A DNA stretch of 64,000 nt from Idiomarina abyssalis. GTDB lineage: Bacteria; Pseudomonadota; Gammaproteobacteria; Enterobacterales; Alteromonadaceae. The translations under genes were made by a program, and so were the position numbers. The stretch's first letter is position 1, and every line of letters starts with the position of its first letter. The notes below the pieces were generated by a model. The model made no database searches and was not told the DNA's origin. It worked only from the letters and a program-made list of their open reading frames with translations. Where the stretch lies: positions 496,001 through 560,000 of the forward strand of contig NZ_FPBE01000001.1 in NCBI RefSeq assembly GCF_900116625.1, read 5' to 3'. Shown here piece after piece: positions 9,219-19,479 of the stretch.

Positions 9219-9947
9219 TTACTCCGGCTTTTTCAAAGCGACAATGTAATTTACATCAACATCTTTGTCTGAAAGTACAAAGCCTTTTAAAGGATGAAAA
9301 ACTAAGCCATTAATAGCGATATCTTCTAAAGCAGCTTTGTCAGTCATACTTAAAAGTTCTGACGGACGAATAAAACGTTGATGTTGATGAGTTCCTTTCG
9401 GTACCCAGCCTAAAATATGCTCGGCAGCGACAATACCCAATAACCAGGATTTTACATTACGATTCAAAGTGGAGAAAAAGACTAATCCCCCGGGCTTAAC
9501 CGCTTTGGCGCAGGCTTGTACTATGGCGGCCGGGTCAGGAACGTGTTCAAGCATTTCCAGACAGGTCACTACGTCGTAGCTGTCGGTGTTTTGTTCGGCC
9601 AGCGTTTCAACGGCAATGCATTGATAGTCAATTTGGCGGCCACTTTCTAATGCGTGCAAACGCGCCACCTTTAATGACTGCTCGGCCAAATCAATACCGG
9701 TAACCTCAGCGCCTCGTTCCGCCATGGCTTCACTGAGTAATCCACCTCCACAACCGACATCCAGTACTTTCTTGCCGAAAAGCCCTTCGGTATGGTTTTC
9801 GATAAAGCCCAGCCGGACCGGGTTGATTTTATGCAAAGGTTTAAATTCGCCATCCGGGTCCCACCAGCGCGAGGCGAGTGCTGAAAATTTTGCGATCTCT
9901 TCCGGATCGACGTTTTTTTGTTCAGTTTTAGAGCGACTGGTGGTCAT
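9219..9947 (-). CDS. ubiG: Ubiquinone biosynthesis O-methyltransferase UbiG
   Basis: UbiG uses S-adenosylmethionine for both O-methylation steps of ubiquinone synthesis and binds the membrane peripherally. The 242-residue length is standard. The SAM motif VLDVGCGGG is at 61-69, and the central segment starting [16 protein letters not shown] corresponds to the loop that anchors E. coli UbiG to phospholipid. The gene is divergent from gyrA across 149 bases and is followed after three bases by the HAD phosphatase, so these two are probably one transcript. No missing residues were seen. Confidence 0.97.
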   Translation of the reverse strand: MTTSRSKTEQKNVDPEEIAKFSALASRWWDPDGEFKPLHKINPVRLGFIENHTEGLFGKKVLDVGCGGGLLSEAMAERGAEVTGIDLAEQSLKVARLHALESGRQIDYQCIAVETLAEQNTDSYDVVTCLEMLEHVPDPAAIVQACAKAVKPGGLVFFSTLNRNVKSWLLGIVAAEHILGWVPKGTHQHQRFIRPSELLSMTDKAALEDIAINGLVFHPLKGFVLSDKDVDVNYIVALKKPE

Positions 9948-10096
9948 AGATTATGCGTCTTTAAGAGATGGATAACGCGGCTAGTCTACCTCAGGCAAAG
10001 AATAAGAAAAAGAGGGTGCGAGACGCGTTTGGGATGGGTACAATGATTGGATCAAAATAACAATGAATATGCGGATCTATATTTAGGGAATAAACT

Positions 10097-12736
10097 ATGA
10101 GCGATCTAGCCAGAGAAGTGTCACCGGTAAATATTGAAGACGAACTAAAAAGTTCGTACCTCGATTATGCCATGAGCGTCATTGTTGGGCGTGCTTTACC
10201 TGATGTCCGTGACGGCCTGAAGCCAGTACACAGACGTGTCTTGTTCGCAATGAACGAATTGCGCAACGACTTTAATAAACCTTATAAAAAGTCAGCGCGT
10301 GTTGTCGGTGATGTGATTGGTAAATATCACCCTCACGGAGACAGCGCAGTTTATGACACGATTGTTCGTATGGCGCAGGACTTTTCATTGCGTTATATGT
10401 TGGTTGATGGTCAGGGGAACTTTGGTTCTGTTGACGGAGACTCAGCCGCTGCGATGCGTTATACCGAAATTCGCATGGCAAAAATTGCTCATCAGCTTTT
10501 AGCCGACCTGGACAAAGAGACCGTTAACTTTGTCGATAACTACGACGGTACAGAGCGTATTCCTGATGTATTGCCAACCCGCGTACCCAACCTGTTAGTT
10601 AACGGTTCCTCGGGTATTGCTGTTGGTATGGCAACCAATATTCCGCCTCATAACCTGACGGAAGTTATTGACGGCTCACTGGCGATGATTGATAACCCGG
10701 ATATTGATGTTGAAGGGTTAATGGAATACATCCCGGGTCCGGACTTCCCAACAGCAGCGACAATTTCAGGTCGCAGCGGTATCGTTGAAGCTTATAAAAC
10801 CGGTCGTGGTCGTATTCATTTGCGCGCTCAGGCGGAAGTGGAAGTCGACGAGAAAACGGGTAAAGAAACCATCATTGTTACGGAAATTCCGTATCAGGTG
10901 AATAAAGCCCGCTTAATTGAAAAAATAGCTGAGCTGGTTAAAGAAAAGCGCGTTGAAGGTATTAGTGCTTTACGTGACGAGTCTGACAAAGACGGTATGC
11001 GTATCGTCATTGAAATTCGTCGTGGCGATGTTGGCGAAGTTGTTCTTAACCATTTGTATGCTAATACCCAGTTACAGGTTGTGTTTGGCATTAATATGGT
11101 TGCCCTGGATAAAGGTCAGCCGCGTCTGTTTAACCTGCGCGATATGCTGGATTGCTTCATTCGTCACCGTCGTGAAGTGGTTACCCGCCGCTCGGTCTAC
11201 GAATTACGTAAAGCTCGTGAACGTGCTCATATCCTGGAAGGCCTGGCGATATCGCTGGCCAATATTGACGAAATTATTGAGCTTATCCGTCGCTCACCCA
11301 CGCCTGCTGAAGCTAAAGCTGGGCTAATTGCCCGCGCATGGCAGCTGGGCGATGTTGCTTCAATGCTGGAAACCGCCGGTGTTGATGCTGCGCGTCCTGA
11401 TCATCTGCCTGAAGAATACGGCATTCGGGGTGACAACTATCACCTGACTGAAGAACAGGCTCAGGCCATTTTGGATTTACGTCTGCATAAACTGACTGGT
11501 TTAGAGCACGAAAAAATTCTGGATGAATACAAAGGCCTGTTAGAACAAATTGCTGAACTGCTGCATATTCTGAACAGTTCAGAGCGCCTGATGGAAGTGA
11601 TTCGTGAAGAGCTGGTTGAAATACGCAGTAACTTTGGTGATGAGCGTAAAACCGATATTACCGCCGCTGCACATGACATCAGCATGGAAGACTTAATCAA
11701 CGAAGAAGATGTTGTTCTGACGCTTTCTCACGAAGGTTATGTGAAGTATCAGCCGTTGACTGAGTACGAAGCTCAGCGTCGTGGTGGTAAAGGCAAAGCC
11801 GCCACTAAGATGAAAGACGAAGACTTTATTGAAAGACTGTGGGTAGCGAACACGCATGACACCATTTTATGCTTCTCAACCCGTGGTCGTATTTACTGGA
11901 TGAAAGTTTACCAGTTGCCGTTGGCAAGTCGTGCTTCTCGAGGCAAGCCTATCGTCAACTTGTTACCGCTTGAAGCCGACGAACGTATTACCGCTATTCT
12001 GCCAACACGGGATTACCCGGAAGATAAGTTCGTTGTTATGGCTACCCGTAAAGGGACCATTAAGAAAACGCCATTACCAGAGTACTCTCGTCCTCGTAAC
12101 GGCGGAATCATTGCACTGAACCTGGTTGATGACGATGAACTGATTGGTGTTGATATCACTGACGGTAGCGGCGAAATTATGCTGTTCTCTGACGCTGGCA
12201 AAGTGGTGCGCTTCGCGGAAGAGCAAGTGCGTTCAATGGGCCGCACAGCAACCGGTGTTCGTGGTATTCGTCTAGAGGAAGGACAGCGTGTTGTATCACT
12301 GATTGTTCCTCGTGAATACGAAGATGAAGAAGCGAATGTATTAACCGTGACTGAAAACGGTTACGGCAAACGTACACCGTTAAGTGAATACCCGGCTAAG
12401 AGCCGCGCTACTAAAGGTGTTGTCTCTATTAAGGTCAGCGAGCGTAATGGTTCCGTTGTCGGCGCCATGGAAGTTATTGATGGCAATGAGATCATGCTTA
12501 TCAGTAATAAAGGTACTCTGGTCAGAACGCGTGTTAATGAGGTCTCAACCGTTGGTCGTAACACTCAGGGCGTACGCTTAATTCGTACAGCTGATGACGA
12601 AAAAGTGGTTGGCCTGCAGCGCATTGATGAAATTGATGAAGACGAAGTGTTAATTGACGGCGAGGTTGTTACTGAAGAAGGTGAAACCGCAGCTGAAGAT
12701 AACACTGAAAATCACGAGGGTTCCGACGAGTCATGA
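10097..12736 (+). CDS. gyrA: DNA gyrase subunit A
   Basis: The 879-residue product is the breakage-reunion subunit of gyrase, which introduces negative supercoils with GyrB. The catalytic tyrosine is Y122 (MRYTEIR), the quinolone-determining positions are S83 and D87, both of the sensitive type, and the GyrA box QRRGGKG is at 560-566, matching E. coli numbering. The C-terminal beta-pinwheel is followed by an acidic tail rich in D and E. Its last codons overlap the serC start by ATGA, so translation of serC may be coupled. The start has AGGGA about eight bases upstream. Confidence 0.99.
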   Translation: MSDLAREVSPVNIEDELKSSYLDYAMSVIVGRALPDVRDGLKPVHRRVLFAMNELRNDFNKPYKKSARVVGDVIGKYHPHGDSAVYDTIVRMAQDFSLRYMLVDGQGNFGSVDGDSAAAMRYTEIRMAKIAHQLLADLDKETVNFVDNYDGTERIPDVLPTRVPNLLVNGSSGIAVGMATNIPPHNLTEVIDGSLAMIDNPDIDVEGLMEYIPGPDFPTAATISGRSGIVEAYKTGRGRIHLRAQAEVEVDEKTGKETIIVTEIPYQVNKARLIEKIAELVKEKRVEGISALRDESDKDGMRIVIEIRRGDVGEVVLNHLYANTQLQVVFGINMVALDKGQPRLFNLRDMLDCFIRHRREVVTRRSVYELRKARERAHILEGLAISLANIDEIIELIRRSPTPAEAKAGLIARAWQLGDVASMLETAGVDAARPDHLPEEYGIRGDNYHLTEEQAQAILDLRLHKLTGLEHEKILDEYKGLLEQIAELLHILNSSERLMEVIREELVEIRSNFGDERKTDITAAAHDISMEDLINEEDVVLTLSHEGYVKYQPLTEYEAQRRGGKGKAATKMKDEDFIERLWVANTHDTILCFSTRGRIYWMKVYQLPLASRASRGKPIVNLLPLEADERITAILPTRDYPEDKFVVMATRKGTIKKTPLPEYSRPRNGGIIALNLVDDDELIGVDITDGSGEIMLFSDAGKVVRFAEEQVRSMGRTATGVRGIRLEEGQRVVSLIVPREYEDEEANVLTVTENGYGKRTPLSEYPAKSRATKGVVSIKVSERNGSVVGAMEVIDGNEIMLISNKGTLVRTRVNEVSTVGRNTQGVRLIRTADDEKVVGLQRIDEIDEDEVLIDGEVVTEEGETAAEDNTENHEGSDES

Positions 12737-13818
12737 GCCAGTTGTTTAACTTTTCTGCCGGACCGGCAATGTTGCCGGTCGAGGTGTTGAAGCAAGCTCA
12801 GGAAGAGTTATTGAACTGGAATGGGCAGGGTGTATCGGTGATGGAAATTTCCCACCGTGACCCTGCTTATGTCCATATGGCACGTGAAGCTGAGCAAGAC
12901 CTGCGCGACTTGCTAAATGTGCCGGACGACTACGAAGTACTCTTTTTACAAGGCGGAGGGCGTGGTCAATTCTCTGCGGTTCCACAGAATATCGCGTCAC
13001 CGGATGCCACCGTAGATTACCTGGATACAGGAATATGGTCTGGTTTTGCTATCCGTGAAGCCGAAAAGTTCGTTTCCAGAGTGAATATTGCAGGGCAAGT
13101 TCAGGAAGGCGCTAAAGGCAAGGAAATTCAGTCGCCAAAAGACTGGAAACTGTCTGAAAATGCTGCCTATTTTCATTACTGTCCTAATGAAACCGTCGAT
13201 GGTATTGCACTGCATGAGATCCCTGACGTTAAAGCACCCATTGTGGCTGATATGTCGTCAAATATCCTTTCTGAACCTCTGAATGTCTCAAAGTTTGGTG
13301 TTATATACGCCGGCGCTCAGAAGAATATAGGCCCTTCAGGTTTTGCTATCGCTATCGTCAATAAAAAGCTTTTGGGTCAACCGCAGAAACAAGTGTCATC
13401 TATTATGGATTACCAACTCCAGGCGAAAGACGGGTCTATGTACAACACGCCCAATACCTTTGCCTGGTATCTGGCAGGGTTGGTTTTCAAGTGGTTAAAA
13501 GCTCAGGGCGGATTAGCGGCTATGGGCGAACGCAACCATCGTAAAGCTCAGCTTATCTATGACTTTGTTGATGCTTCAGATTTTTACAGAAACAACATTA
13601 ATCCTGCTTACCGTTCAATCATGAATGTGCCTTTCCAGTTAGCCGATGACAAACTCGATGCCGACTTTTTAGCGGGTGCTAAAAAGGAAGGTTTATTAGG
13701 GTTAAAAGGGCATCGCTTTGTTGGTGGCATGAGAGCCAGTATTTATAACGCAATGCCGGTGGAAGGCGTAGAAGCATTGCTAAGTTATATGGCTGATTTT
13801 GAACGTAAGCTTGGCTAA
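12733..13818 (+). CDS. serC: Phosphoserine aminotransferase
   Basis: SerC converts 3-phosphohydroxypyruvate to phosphoserine with glutamate and also serves pyridoxal phosphate synthesis. The 361-residue product has the pyridoxal-phosphate lysine K197 in [11 protein letters not shown] and begins with the family signature [10 protein letters not shown]. The ATG overlaps the gyrA stop by four bases. Downstream come hisC and aroA, in an order reminiscent of the serC-hisC-aroA-cmk-rpsA supraoperon of pseudomonads, while E. coli keeps serC-aroA. Cytoplasmic, no anomalies seen. Confidence 0.98.
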   Translation: MSQLFNFSAGPAMLPVEVLKQAQEELLNWNGQGVSVMEISHRDPAYVHMAREAEQDLRDLLNVPDDYEVLFLQGGGRGQFSAVPQNIASPDATVDYLDTGIWSGFAIREAEKFVSRVNIAGQVQEGAKGKEIQSPKDWKLSENAAYFHYCPNETVDGIALHEIPDVKAPIVADMSSNILSEPLNVSKFGVIYAGAQKNIGPSGFAIAIVNKKLLGQPQKQVSSIMDYQLQAKDGSMYNTPNTFAWYLAGLVFKWLKAQGGLAAMGERNHRKAQLIYDFVDASDFYRNNINPAYRSIMNVPFQLADDKLDADFLAGAKKEGLLGLKGHRFVGGMRASIYNAMPVEGVEALLSYMADFERKLG

Positions 13819-13849
13819 ATAAATAGAATAAAAAAGGTAGTGAATCGCT

Positions 13850-14953
13850 ATGGCAGAATTCAACGCATTAGAACTGGTTAATCCTGGAGTTAAACAGTTA
13901 CGTCCGTATCAGGCGGGCAAGCCAACATCCGAATTGCAGCGTGAGTTAGGTTTACAACACGTGGTTAAGCTGGCTTCAAATGAAAACCCATTGGGCTTGA
14001 GTGAAAAGGTCAAAACGGCTCTGGAAGCTGAGTTAACCGATTTAGTGCGTTACCCCGATGCTAACGGTTATTACCTTAAAAGTCGTCTGGCAGAACTCAA
14101 CGAGGTTGGTACGCAACAAATTACTCTGGGTAACGGTTCTAACGATGTTTTAGAGATTTTAGCTCGTACCTTTGTGTCAGATAAAGACGAAGTTATTTTC
14201 TCTCAGCATGCGTTTGTGGTGTATCCGCTAGTTACTCAGGCTATTGGCGCAAAACCTGTTGCCGTTCCTGCGGTAGATTATGGCCATGACCTTGATGGTA
14301 TGGCTAAAGCCGTTACCGATAAAACCAAGATGATTTTTATTGCTAACCCCAATAATCCAACGGGTACATTTTTATCGACTTCTGCACTGAAAAGTTTTCT
14401 GGATAAAATACCGCAAAATATTATCGTGGTTCTTGATGAAGCTTATTACGAGTATGTGCCAGAAGAAGAGCGGGCGCCATCGGTTGAGTGGATAAAAAAT
14501 CACCCTAACCTGGTGGTTAGCCGAACCTTTTCTAAAGCCTATGGGTTAGCCGGTTTACGCGCAGGTTATGCCGTAAGTCATGAGAGCGTAGCCGATGTGC
14601 TTAACCGTATTCGCCAGCCATTCAACATGAATTCGCTGTCACTTAAAGCGGCGGAAGTGGTACTGGATGATCATGCCTATTTGCAAAAAGCGGTTGAGTT
14701 AAACGCACAGGGCATGAAGCAGCTAACTGAGTTTTGTGAAGAACTAGGCCTTAACTACATTCCTTCTTATGGTAACTTTTTGACCATAGAAGTCGGGCCC
14801 GATGCCGAGAAGCTCTATGACGAACTTCTGCATGAAGGCGTTATTGTACGTCCTGTTGGCGGCTATGAGTTGCCTAATCATTTACGTGTCAGCATTGGCC
14901 TGCCTGAAGAAAACCAGGCTTTTATTAAGGCAATGAAAAAGCTGCGTGGTTAA
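13850..14953 (+). CDS. hisC: HisC-type aminotransferase (histidinol-phosphate / aromatic)
   Basis: The 367-residue fold-type I aminotransferase has the Schiff-base lysine K229 in RTFSKAYGLAGLRAGY and the phosphate-binding region around NGSNDVLE. HisC transfers the amino group to imidazole acetol phosphate in histidine synthesis, and paralogues of the same family transaminate prephenate, phenylpyruvate or hydroxyphenylpyruvate. No other his gene is near; it sits between serC and aroA, so an aromatic role is plausible. It starts 31 bases after serC with AAGGTAG upstream and overlaps aroA by eight bases. The family is certain, the preferred substrate is inferred from context. Confidence 0.93.
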   Translation: MAEFNALELVNPGVKQLRPYQAGKPTSELQRELGLQHVVKLASNENPLGLSEKVKTALEAELTDLVRYPDANGYYLKSRLAELNEVGTQQITLGNGSNDVLEILARTFVSDKDEVIFSQHAFVVYPLVTQAIGAKPVAVPAVDYGHDLDGMAKAVTDKTKMIFIANPNNPTGTFLSTSALKSFLDKIPQNIIVVLDEAYYEYVPEEERAPSVEWIKNHPNLVVSRTFSKAYGLAGLRAGYAVSHESVADVLNRIRQPFNMNSLSLKAAEVVLDDHAYLQKAVELNAQGMKQLTEFCEELGLNYIPSYGNFLTIEVGPDAEKLYDELLHEGVIVRPVGGYELPNHLRVSIGLPEENQAFIKAMKKLRG

Positions 14954-16235
14954 TTCTATTCATTTAGAGCCGCGACAGCATTGTCGCGGTACTGTCACTT
15001 TACCCGGCTCAAAAAGCATTGCTAACCGGGCACTGCTTATGGCCGCTTTATGCCAGACTCCCGTCACCTTACACAATTTACTGGTCAGTGATGACACCAG
15101 TCGTATGCGTGAAGCTTTGCTCGCTCTGGGGGGGAGCTTTAAAGACGATGAACTTACAACTCAGGTTGAAGGTTTAGGTGGTCATTGGCGTCAGGCTTCC
15201 TCTGAACTTTATTTAGGTAATGCTGGAACAGCGATGCGACCGCTTATTGCCGTGTTATCAGCGACGGCAAAAGAAGAGCAGGCACCTATGGTTCTGAAGG
15301 GCGATGCCCGAATGCATGAACGACCGGTTCAACACTTAGTTGATGCTTTGCAAATGCAGGGAGCGTCAATTGATTACTTGGGCGAGTCGGGCTTTCCACC
15401 ACTCGCTATTTCACAAGGTTTAGCCCCGGGCAAGTTTGAAATTGATGGCTCAGTATCCAGTCAGTTTATTTCGGCGTTACTTATGGCGCTTCCTCTGTTG
15501 CCCGGTGATTCAACCTTAACGCTAAAAGGCGAGGTGGTTTCCCGGCCTTATATTAACCTAACTCTGCAAATGCTGGCGGACTTTGGTATTTCGGTAAAAG
15601 AGGACTCTCCTCAATGCTATGTCATTGCCGGAAAACAAGTTTATCAGTCGCCCGGAGAATACTGGGTAGAAGGTGATGCCAGTGCGGCCTCCTACTGGAT
15701 GGCTGCAGCATTATTAGGGCGAGGTCCGGTTGAGATAATAGGCATCGGTAAAAACTCGATACAGGGCGATAAACGTTTTGCTGAGGTAATAGAGCAAATG
15801 GGAGCCTCTGTGGCTTACCAGGACAACAGCATAACAGTTACCGGAACGGGAATAGTCAAAGGCATCGATCAGGACTTTAACGATATTCCAGATGCGGCAA
15901 TGACGGTTGCACCATTAGCACTTTTTGCTGATAAACCTACAACCATTCGTAATGTGGCTAATTGGCGCGTTAAAGAAACCGATCGCCTGTACGCTATGGC
16001 AACAGAATTGCGCAAACTGGGTGCCCTAGTAGAAGAAGGGCGAGATTACCTCTATATAGAACCGATTAAGAACTGGCAACACGCGTGTATTGATACTTAT
16101 GATGATCACCGCATGGCAATGTGCTTTTCACTTGCGGCGTTTTCACCTGCCGGCGTTACGATCAATGATCCGGATTGCTGCGCTAAGACCTATCCCAACT
16201 ATTTCTCTGAGTTTTCACGGCTCTGTCACAGTTAA
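14946..16235 (+). CDS. aroA: 3-phosphoshikimate 1-carboxyvinyltransferase (EPSP synthase)
   Basis: AroA joins shikimate 3-phosphate and phosphoenolpyruvate to form EPSP in the shikimate pathway. The 429-residue product has the N-terminal signature LPGSKSIANR (K23), the PEP-binding LGNAGTAMRPL at 90-100, RMHERPVQHL and the catalytic WRVKETDRL, all typical of the class I enzyme. Translation appears to start at a GTG that overlaps the hisC stop region by eight bases, which aligns with the E. coli N-terminus. The gene is followed by 97 bases containing a promoter-like element before cmk. Confidence 0.97.
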   Translation: MVNSIHLEPRQHCRGTVTLPGSKSIANRALLMAALCQTPVTLHNLLVSDDTSRMREALLALGGSFKDDELTTQVEGLGGHWRQASSELYLGNAGTAMRPLIAVLSATAKEEQAPMVLKGDARMHERPVQHLVDALQMQGASIDYLGESGFPPLAISQGLAPGKFEIDGSVSSQFISALLMALPLLPGDSTLTLKGEVVSRPYINLTLQMLADFGISVKEDSPQCYVIAGKQVYQSPGEYWVEGDASAASYWMAAALLGRGPVEIIGIGKNSIQGDKRFAEVIEQMGASVAYQDNSITVTGTGIVKGIDQDFNDIPDAAMTVAPLALFADKPTTIRNVANWRVKETDRLYAMATELRKLGALVEEGRDYLYIEPIKNWQHACIDTYDDHRMAMCFSLAAFSPAGVTINDPDCCAKTYPNYFSEFSRLCHS

Positions 16236-16282
16236 CTCATAGACTTGCTGACTTTGATTAATGCAATTTTTTTACAAATGCG

Positions 16283-16288
16283 TATAAT
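16283..16288 (+). promoter_or_regulatory. Consensus -10 element upstream of cmk
   Basis: A perfect TATAAT lies 45 bases upstream of the cmk start, in the only noncoding gap between aroA and cmk. The -35 region at 16-18 base spacing is poor, so the promoter would need an activator or be weak. It could give the cmk-rpsA-ihfB group a start independent of the upstream aromatic genes. Confidence 0.35.
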
Positions 16289-16332
16289 TGCGCGGCTAAA
16301 TGCTGCGTAATGCAGAGCAATTAGAGGATTTT

Positions 16333-17025
16333 ATGGCAACTCATATTCCAGTCATTACGATTGACGGGCCGAGTGGGGCAGGAAAAGGAACGATAAGCCG
16401 ACTACTGGCAGAGAAGCTAGGTTGGCATTTGTTGGACAGCGGCGCGATTTATCGCGTGCTGGCATTAGCGGCTTTGCATCACGATTTTACGCCGGAAGAT
16501 GAAGAAAGTCTGGTGGCTTTAGCTGCGCACCTGGACGTGAAGTTTGAAGCAGAAGAAGAACGCTCATTAACGCATATCATTCTTGAAGGTGAGGACGTCA
16601 CCATGACGATCCGAACTGAACAGGTGGGTAATATGGCCTCTAAAATTGCCGCTCTTCCAAGAGTGCGAGAAGCGCTTCTTCGCCGTCAGCGTGGCTTTAA
16701 AGAGCTTCCGGGGTTAGTAGCCGATGGGCGCGATATGGGAACCGTTGTGTTTACCGATGCCGATGCCAAAATCTTTTTGACGGCTTCAGCCGAAGAGCGC
16801 GCAAGGCGACGCTTTGAGCAATTGAAGGAAAAAGGTTTTGATGCTAATATTGATCAATTAGTGAACGAAATAAAAGAACGAGATGATCGAGATACGAATC
16901 GCTCGGTGGCCCCACTAAAGCCAGCCGAGGATGCGTTATATCTGGATTCCACCGATACGCCGGTAGACGACGTGTTGGAACAAGTATTGATGTTTGCTCA
17001 TAGCAAACTCTCAAAGGCTAGCTAG
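16333..17025 (+). CDS. cmk: Cytidylate kinase
   Basis: Cmk phosphorylates CMP and dCMP, recycling nucleotides from RNA turnover. From the ATG at 16333 the product is 230 residues, near E. coli Cmk (227), with the P-loop GPSGAGKG at 12-19, the LLDSGAIYR motif and the [10 protein letters not shown] segment. An in-frame ATG 33 bases upstream exists, but GAGG at 16324-16327 is correctly spaced for 16333 and the E. coli N-terminus agrees. It is followed by the rpsA leader, the classic cmk-rpsA-ihfB neighbourhood. Confidence 0.96.
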   Translation: MATHIPVITIDGPSGAGKGTISRLLAEKLGWHLLDSGAIYRVLALAALHHDFTPEDEESLVALAAHLDVKFEAEEERSLTHIILEGEDVTMTIRTEQVGNMASKIAALPRVREALLRRQRGFKELPGLVADGRDMGTVVFTDADAKIFLTASAEERARRRFEQLKEKGFDANIDQLVNEIKERDDRDTNRSVAPLKPAEDALYLDSTDTPVDDVLEQVLMFAHSKLSKAS

Positions 17026-17047
17026 GGTCATGTGACCTTAATTAGGC

Positions 17048-17130
17048 GTCTGTTGTAAGGAAGCAAACAGACTTTTTTAATAACCCCGCTGTATACGGAA
17101 GTTCAGTGGACGTCTTATTTATAAGCGAAG
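17048..17130 (+). promoter_or_regulatory. rpsA leader: S1 autoregulatory hairpins
   Basis: Three consecutive hairpins can be drawn upstream of rpsA. Hairpin I pairs 17048-17054 with 17066-17072 and has GGA in the loop (17059-17061). Hairpin II pairs 17086-17091 with 17104-17109 (one G-U) and has GGA at 17097-17099 in the loop. Hairpin III pairs 17114-17117 with 17122-17125. U/A-rich linkers separate them, and only a weak GAAG (17127-17130) precedes the ATG. This reproduces the architecture known for the E. coli rpsA initiation region, where S1 activates and autogenously represses its own translation without a strong Shine-Dalgarno. Confidence 0.7.
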
Positions 17131-17139
17131 TTAATCACT

Positions 17140-18819
17140 ATGTCAGAAAATTTTGCAGAATTATTTGAAGAAAGCCTAAAGGAAGTTGAAACACGCCCGG
17201 GCTCCATTGTTAAAGGTACTATCGTTGCCATCGAAAAAGATTTGGTCTTAGTAGACGCGGGTCTTAAATCAGAAAGCGCGATTCCAGCAGAACAGTTCCG
17301 TAATGCAGAAGGTGAATTAGAAGTCAGCGTCGGTGACGAAGTTGATGTAGCCCTTGATGCAGTAGAAGACGGCTTTGGTGAAACCATTCTGTCTCGCGAA
17401 AAAGCGAAACGTTACGAAGCATGGCTGCAGCTTGAAAAAGCACACGAAGACAATGCAACCGTTATCGGTATTATTTCTGGTAAGGTTAAGGGTGGCTTCA
17501 CAGTAGACTTAGGCGGCGTTCGCGCATTCTTGCCTGGTTCACTGGTTGATGTACGTCCAGTACGTGAAACAACGCACCTGGAAAACAAAGATTTAGAATT
17601 CAAAGTTATCAAGCTTGATCAAAAACGTAACAACGTTGTTGTGTCTCGCCGTGCTGTTATCGAGAAAGAGAACAGTGCAGAGCGTGAAGAGCTGCTTGAA
17701 AACTTGCAAGAAGGTCAGGAAGTTCAGGGTATCGTTAAGAACCTGACTGACTACGGCGCATTCGTTGATTTAGGCGGCGTCGATGGCTTATTGCACATTA
17801 CCGATATGGCTTGGAAACGCGTTAAGCACCCAAGTGAAATCGTAAACGTTGGCGATGAAATCACTGTTAAAGTATTGAAGTTTGATCGTGAGCGCACTCG
17901 TGTATCTCTTGGCCTTAAGCAATTAGGCGAAGATCCATGGGCAGATATCGCAAACCGTTACCCAGAAGGTCACCGTTTAACTGGTCGTGTTACGAACTTG
18001 ACTGATTACGGCTGCTTCGTTGAAATCGAAGAGGGTGTTGAAGGTCTGGTACACGTCTCAGAAATGGACTGGACTAACAAAAACGTTCATCCTTCTAAAG
18101 TGGTTAACCTGGACGACACTGTTGAAGTTATGGTTCTGGAAATTGACGAAGAACGTCGTCGTATTTCACTAGGCCTTAAGCAGTGCAAACCTAACCCTTG
18201 GGAAGAGTTTGCGAAGAACCACAATAAAGGCGAGCAAGTTACTGGTAAGATCAAGTCAATCACTGACTTCGGTATCTTCATCGGTCTTGACGGCGGTATT
18301 GATGGTTTGGTTCACTTGTCAGACATTAGCTGGAACGCTACTGGCGAAGAAGCCGTTCGTGACTACAAAAAAGGTGAAGAAGTTACCGCTGTAGTTATGC
18401 AGGTTGATGCTGAACGTGAGCGTATTTCACTAGGTATCAAGCAGCTTGAAGAAGACCCATTCAATAACTACCTGGCAGCCAATAAAAAAGGTGCTATTGT
18501 TACAGGTACAGTTACTGAAGTAGACGCTAAAGGCGCTAAAGTTGAATTAGCTGAAAGCGTTGAAGGCTATGTTCGTGCAGCAGACATTTCACGTGAGCGT
18601 GTTGAAGATGCAAGTACTGAACTAAGCGTTGGTGATTCTATTGAAGCTCGCTTCATGGGCGTTGATCGCAAAAACCGTACTCTGAGCTTGTCTATCAAGG
18701 CGAAAGACGAAGCAGAAGAGAAAGAAGCGGTTGAAAGCGTCAACAAGCAGCAAGAAAGCGGCGGTCTTAACAGCGCAATGGCTGAAGCCTTTAAAGCTGC
18801 AAAAACTGACGACGAATAA
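17140..18819 (+). CDS. rpsA: 30S ribosomal protein S1
   Basis: S1 binds mRNA on the small ribosomal subunit and lets structured or weak-SD messages initiate. The 559-residue product (E. coli 557) holds six S1-type OB repeats; four clear repeats carry variants of [10 protein letters not shown]-x-x-GLLH or DYGCFVEIE and are spaced roughly 85-90 residues apart from about residue 190 on. An alanine- and glutamate-rich tail ends the protein. It follows cmk and precedes ihfB, as in E. coli. Codon use is visibly more biased toward preferred codons than in its neighbours, as expected for a highly expressed gene. Confidence 0.99.
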   Translation: MSENFAELFEESLKEVETRPGSIVKGTIVAIEKDLVLVDAGLKSESAIPAEQFRNAEGELEVSVGDEVDVALDAVEDGFGETILSREKAKRYEAWLQLEKAHEDNATVIGIISGKVKGGFTVDLGGVRAFLPGSLVDVRPVRETTHLENKDLEFKVIKLDQKRNNVVVSRRAVIEKENSAEREELLENLQEGQEVQGIVKNLTDYGAFVDLGGVDGLLHITDMAWKRVKHPSEIVNVGDEITVKVLKFDRERTRVSLGLKQLGEDPWADIANRYPEGHRLTGRVTNLTDYGCFVEIEEGVEGLVHVSEMDWTNKNVHPSKVVNLDDTVEVMVLEIDEERRRISLGLKQCKPNPWEEFAKNHNKGEQVTGKIKSITDFGIFIGLDGGIDGLVHLSDISWNATGEEAVRDYKKGEEVTAVVMQVDAERERISLGIKQLEEDPFNNYLAANKKGAIVTGTVTEVDAKGAKVELAESVEGYVRAADISRERVEDASTELSVGDSIEARFMGVDRKNRTLSLSIKAKDEAEEKEAVESVNKQQESGGLNSAMAEAFKAAKTDDE

Positions 18820-18856
18820 TTTCCTGCACTTACGCAGTTGATTAGAGGAGGTAATG

Positions 18857-19138
18857 ATGACTAAATCAGAGCTGATTGAAAGGTTAACTTTGAAACACGA
18901 GTTACCTCCTAAGCAGGTTGAAGCTTCGGTAAAAGAAATTCTTGAACAGATGGTGCAGTCCTTGTCACAAGGTAAGCGCGTAGAAATTCGAGGGTTTGGA
19001 AGCTTCTCTCTGCATTATCGGGCTCCTCGTGTAGGTCGTAACCCAAAAACGGGTGAAGCCGTTGAATTAGACGGTAAGTATGTACCGCATTTTAAGGCGG
19101 GCAAAGAGCTTCGCGAGAGGGTCGATACGTTAAGTTAG
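18857..19138 (+). CDS. ihfB: Integration host factor subunit beta
   Basis: IhfB pairs with IhfA to form a DNA-bending nucleoid protein used in transcription, replication and recombination. The 93-residue product has the HU/IHF signature [10 protein letters not shown] followed by [19 protein letters not shown] in the DNA-wrapping arm. Two adjacent ATGs occur at 18854 and 18857; AGGAGG at 18846-18851 is too close to the first, and [10 protein letters not shown] is the E. coli N-terminus, so 18857 is preferred. It ends 18 bases before a strong terminator. Confidence 0.97.
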   Translation: MTKSELIERLTLKHELPPKQVEASVKEILEQMVQSLSQGKRVEIRGFGSFSLHYRAPRVGRNPKTGEAVELDGKYVPHFKAGKELRERVDTLS

Positions 19139-19156
19139 TTTTTAAGCTCGATTGAT

Positions 19157-19191
19157 AAAAACGGCATGCTATACTGGCATGCCGTTTTTTT
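19157..19191 (+). terminator. Intrinsic terminator after ihfB
   Basis: Bases 19157-19169 and 19177-19189 are reverse complements (core ACGGCATGC / GCATGCCGT) around a seven-base loop, and the right arm runs into seven Ts. This is a strong Rho-independent terminator that closes the cmk-rpsA-ihfB unit before lapA. Confidence 0.9.
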
Positions 19192-19212
19192 ATAACTAAC
19201 AGGTAAGCGATT

Positions 19213-19473
19213 ATGCTGAAGAAGCTGCTTATTCTCATTCCTGTATTACTCATATTTCTTTTAGCAATGGCGTTTGGTGCCCAGAACCCACAAACTGTTA
19301 TCGTGAATTTGTTGGTACTGCAAACTGAAATGGCTGTTGCATCATTACTGGCTATCTTTTTTGGTAGCGGGTTTGTTGTTGGTATTCTCCTACTTTTCCT
19401 GTCGAGTCTGTCCTGGCGCTATCGTTACAATCGCCTGCTTAGACGCGTCAATAAATTGGATAAAGAGAGTTAA
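19213..19473 (+). CDS. lapA: Lipopolysaccharide assembly protein A (LapA/YciS)
   Basis: The 86-residue inner-membrane protein has two hydrophobic segments, at about 3-23 and 38-65, then a basic cytoplasmic tail (WRYRYNRLLRRVNK). This is the LapA/YciS domain layout. In E. coli LapA works with LapB in lipopolysaccharide assembly and control of LpxC turnover. The gene follows the ihfB terminator with AGGTAA as ribosome site and is six bases upstream of lapB, so the pair is cotranscribed together with pyrF. Confidence 0.92.
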   Translation: MLKKLLILIPVLLIFLLAMAFGAQNPQTVIVNLLVLQTEMAVASLLAIFFGSGFVVGILLLFLSSLSWRYRYNRLLRRVNKLDKES

Positions 19474-19479
19474 TAGCTC

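Noticed and set aside
17048-17078. Terminator between cmk and rpsA (seven-base stem plus six Ts)
   Set aside because: The stem is weak, and it fits better as hairpin I of the S1 autoregulation leader with GGA in its loop, followed by a second GGA hairpin. A terminator directly before rpsA would make little sense.
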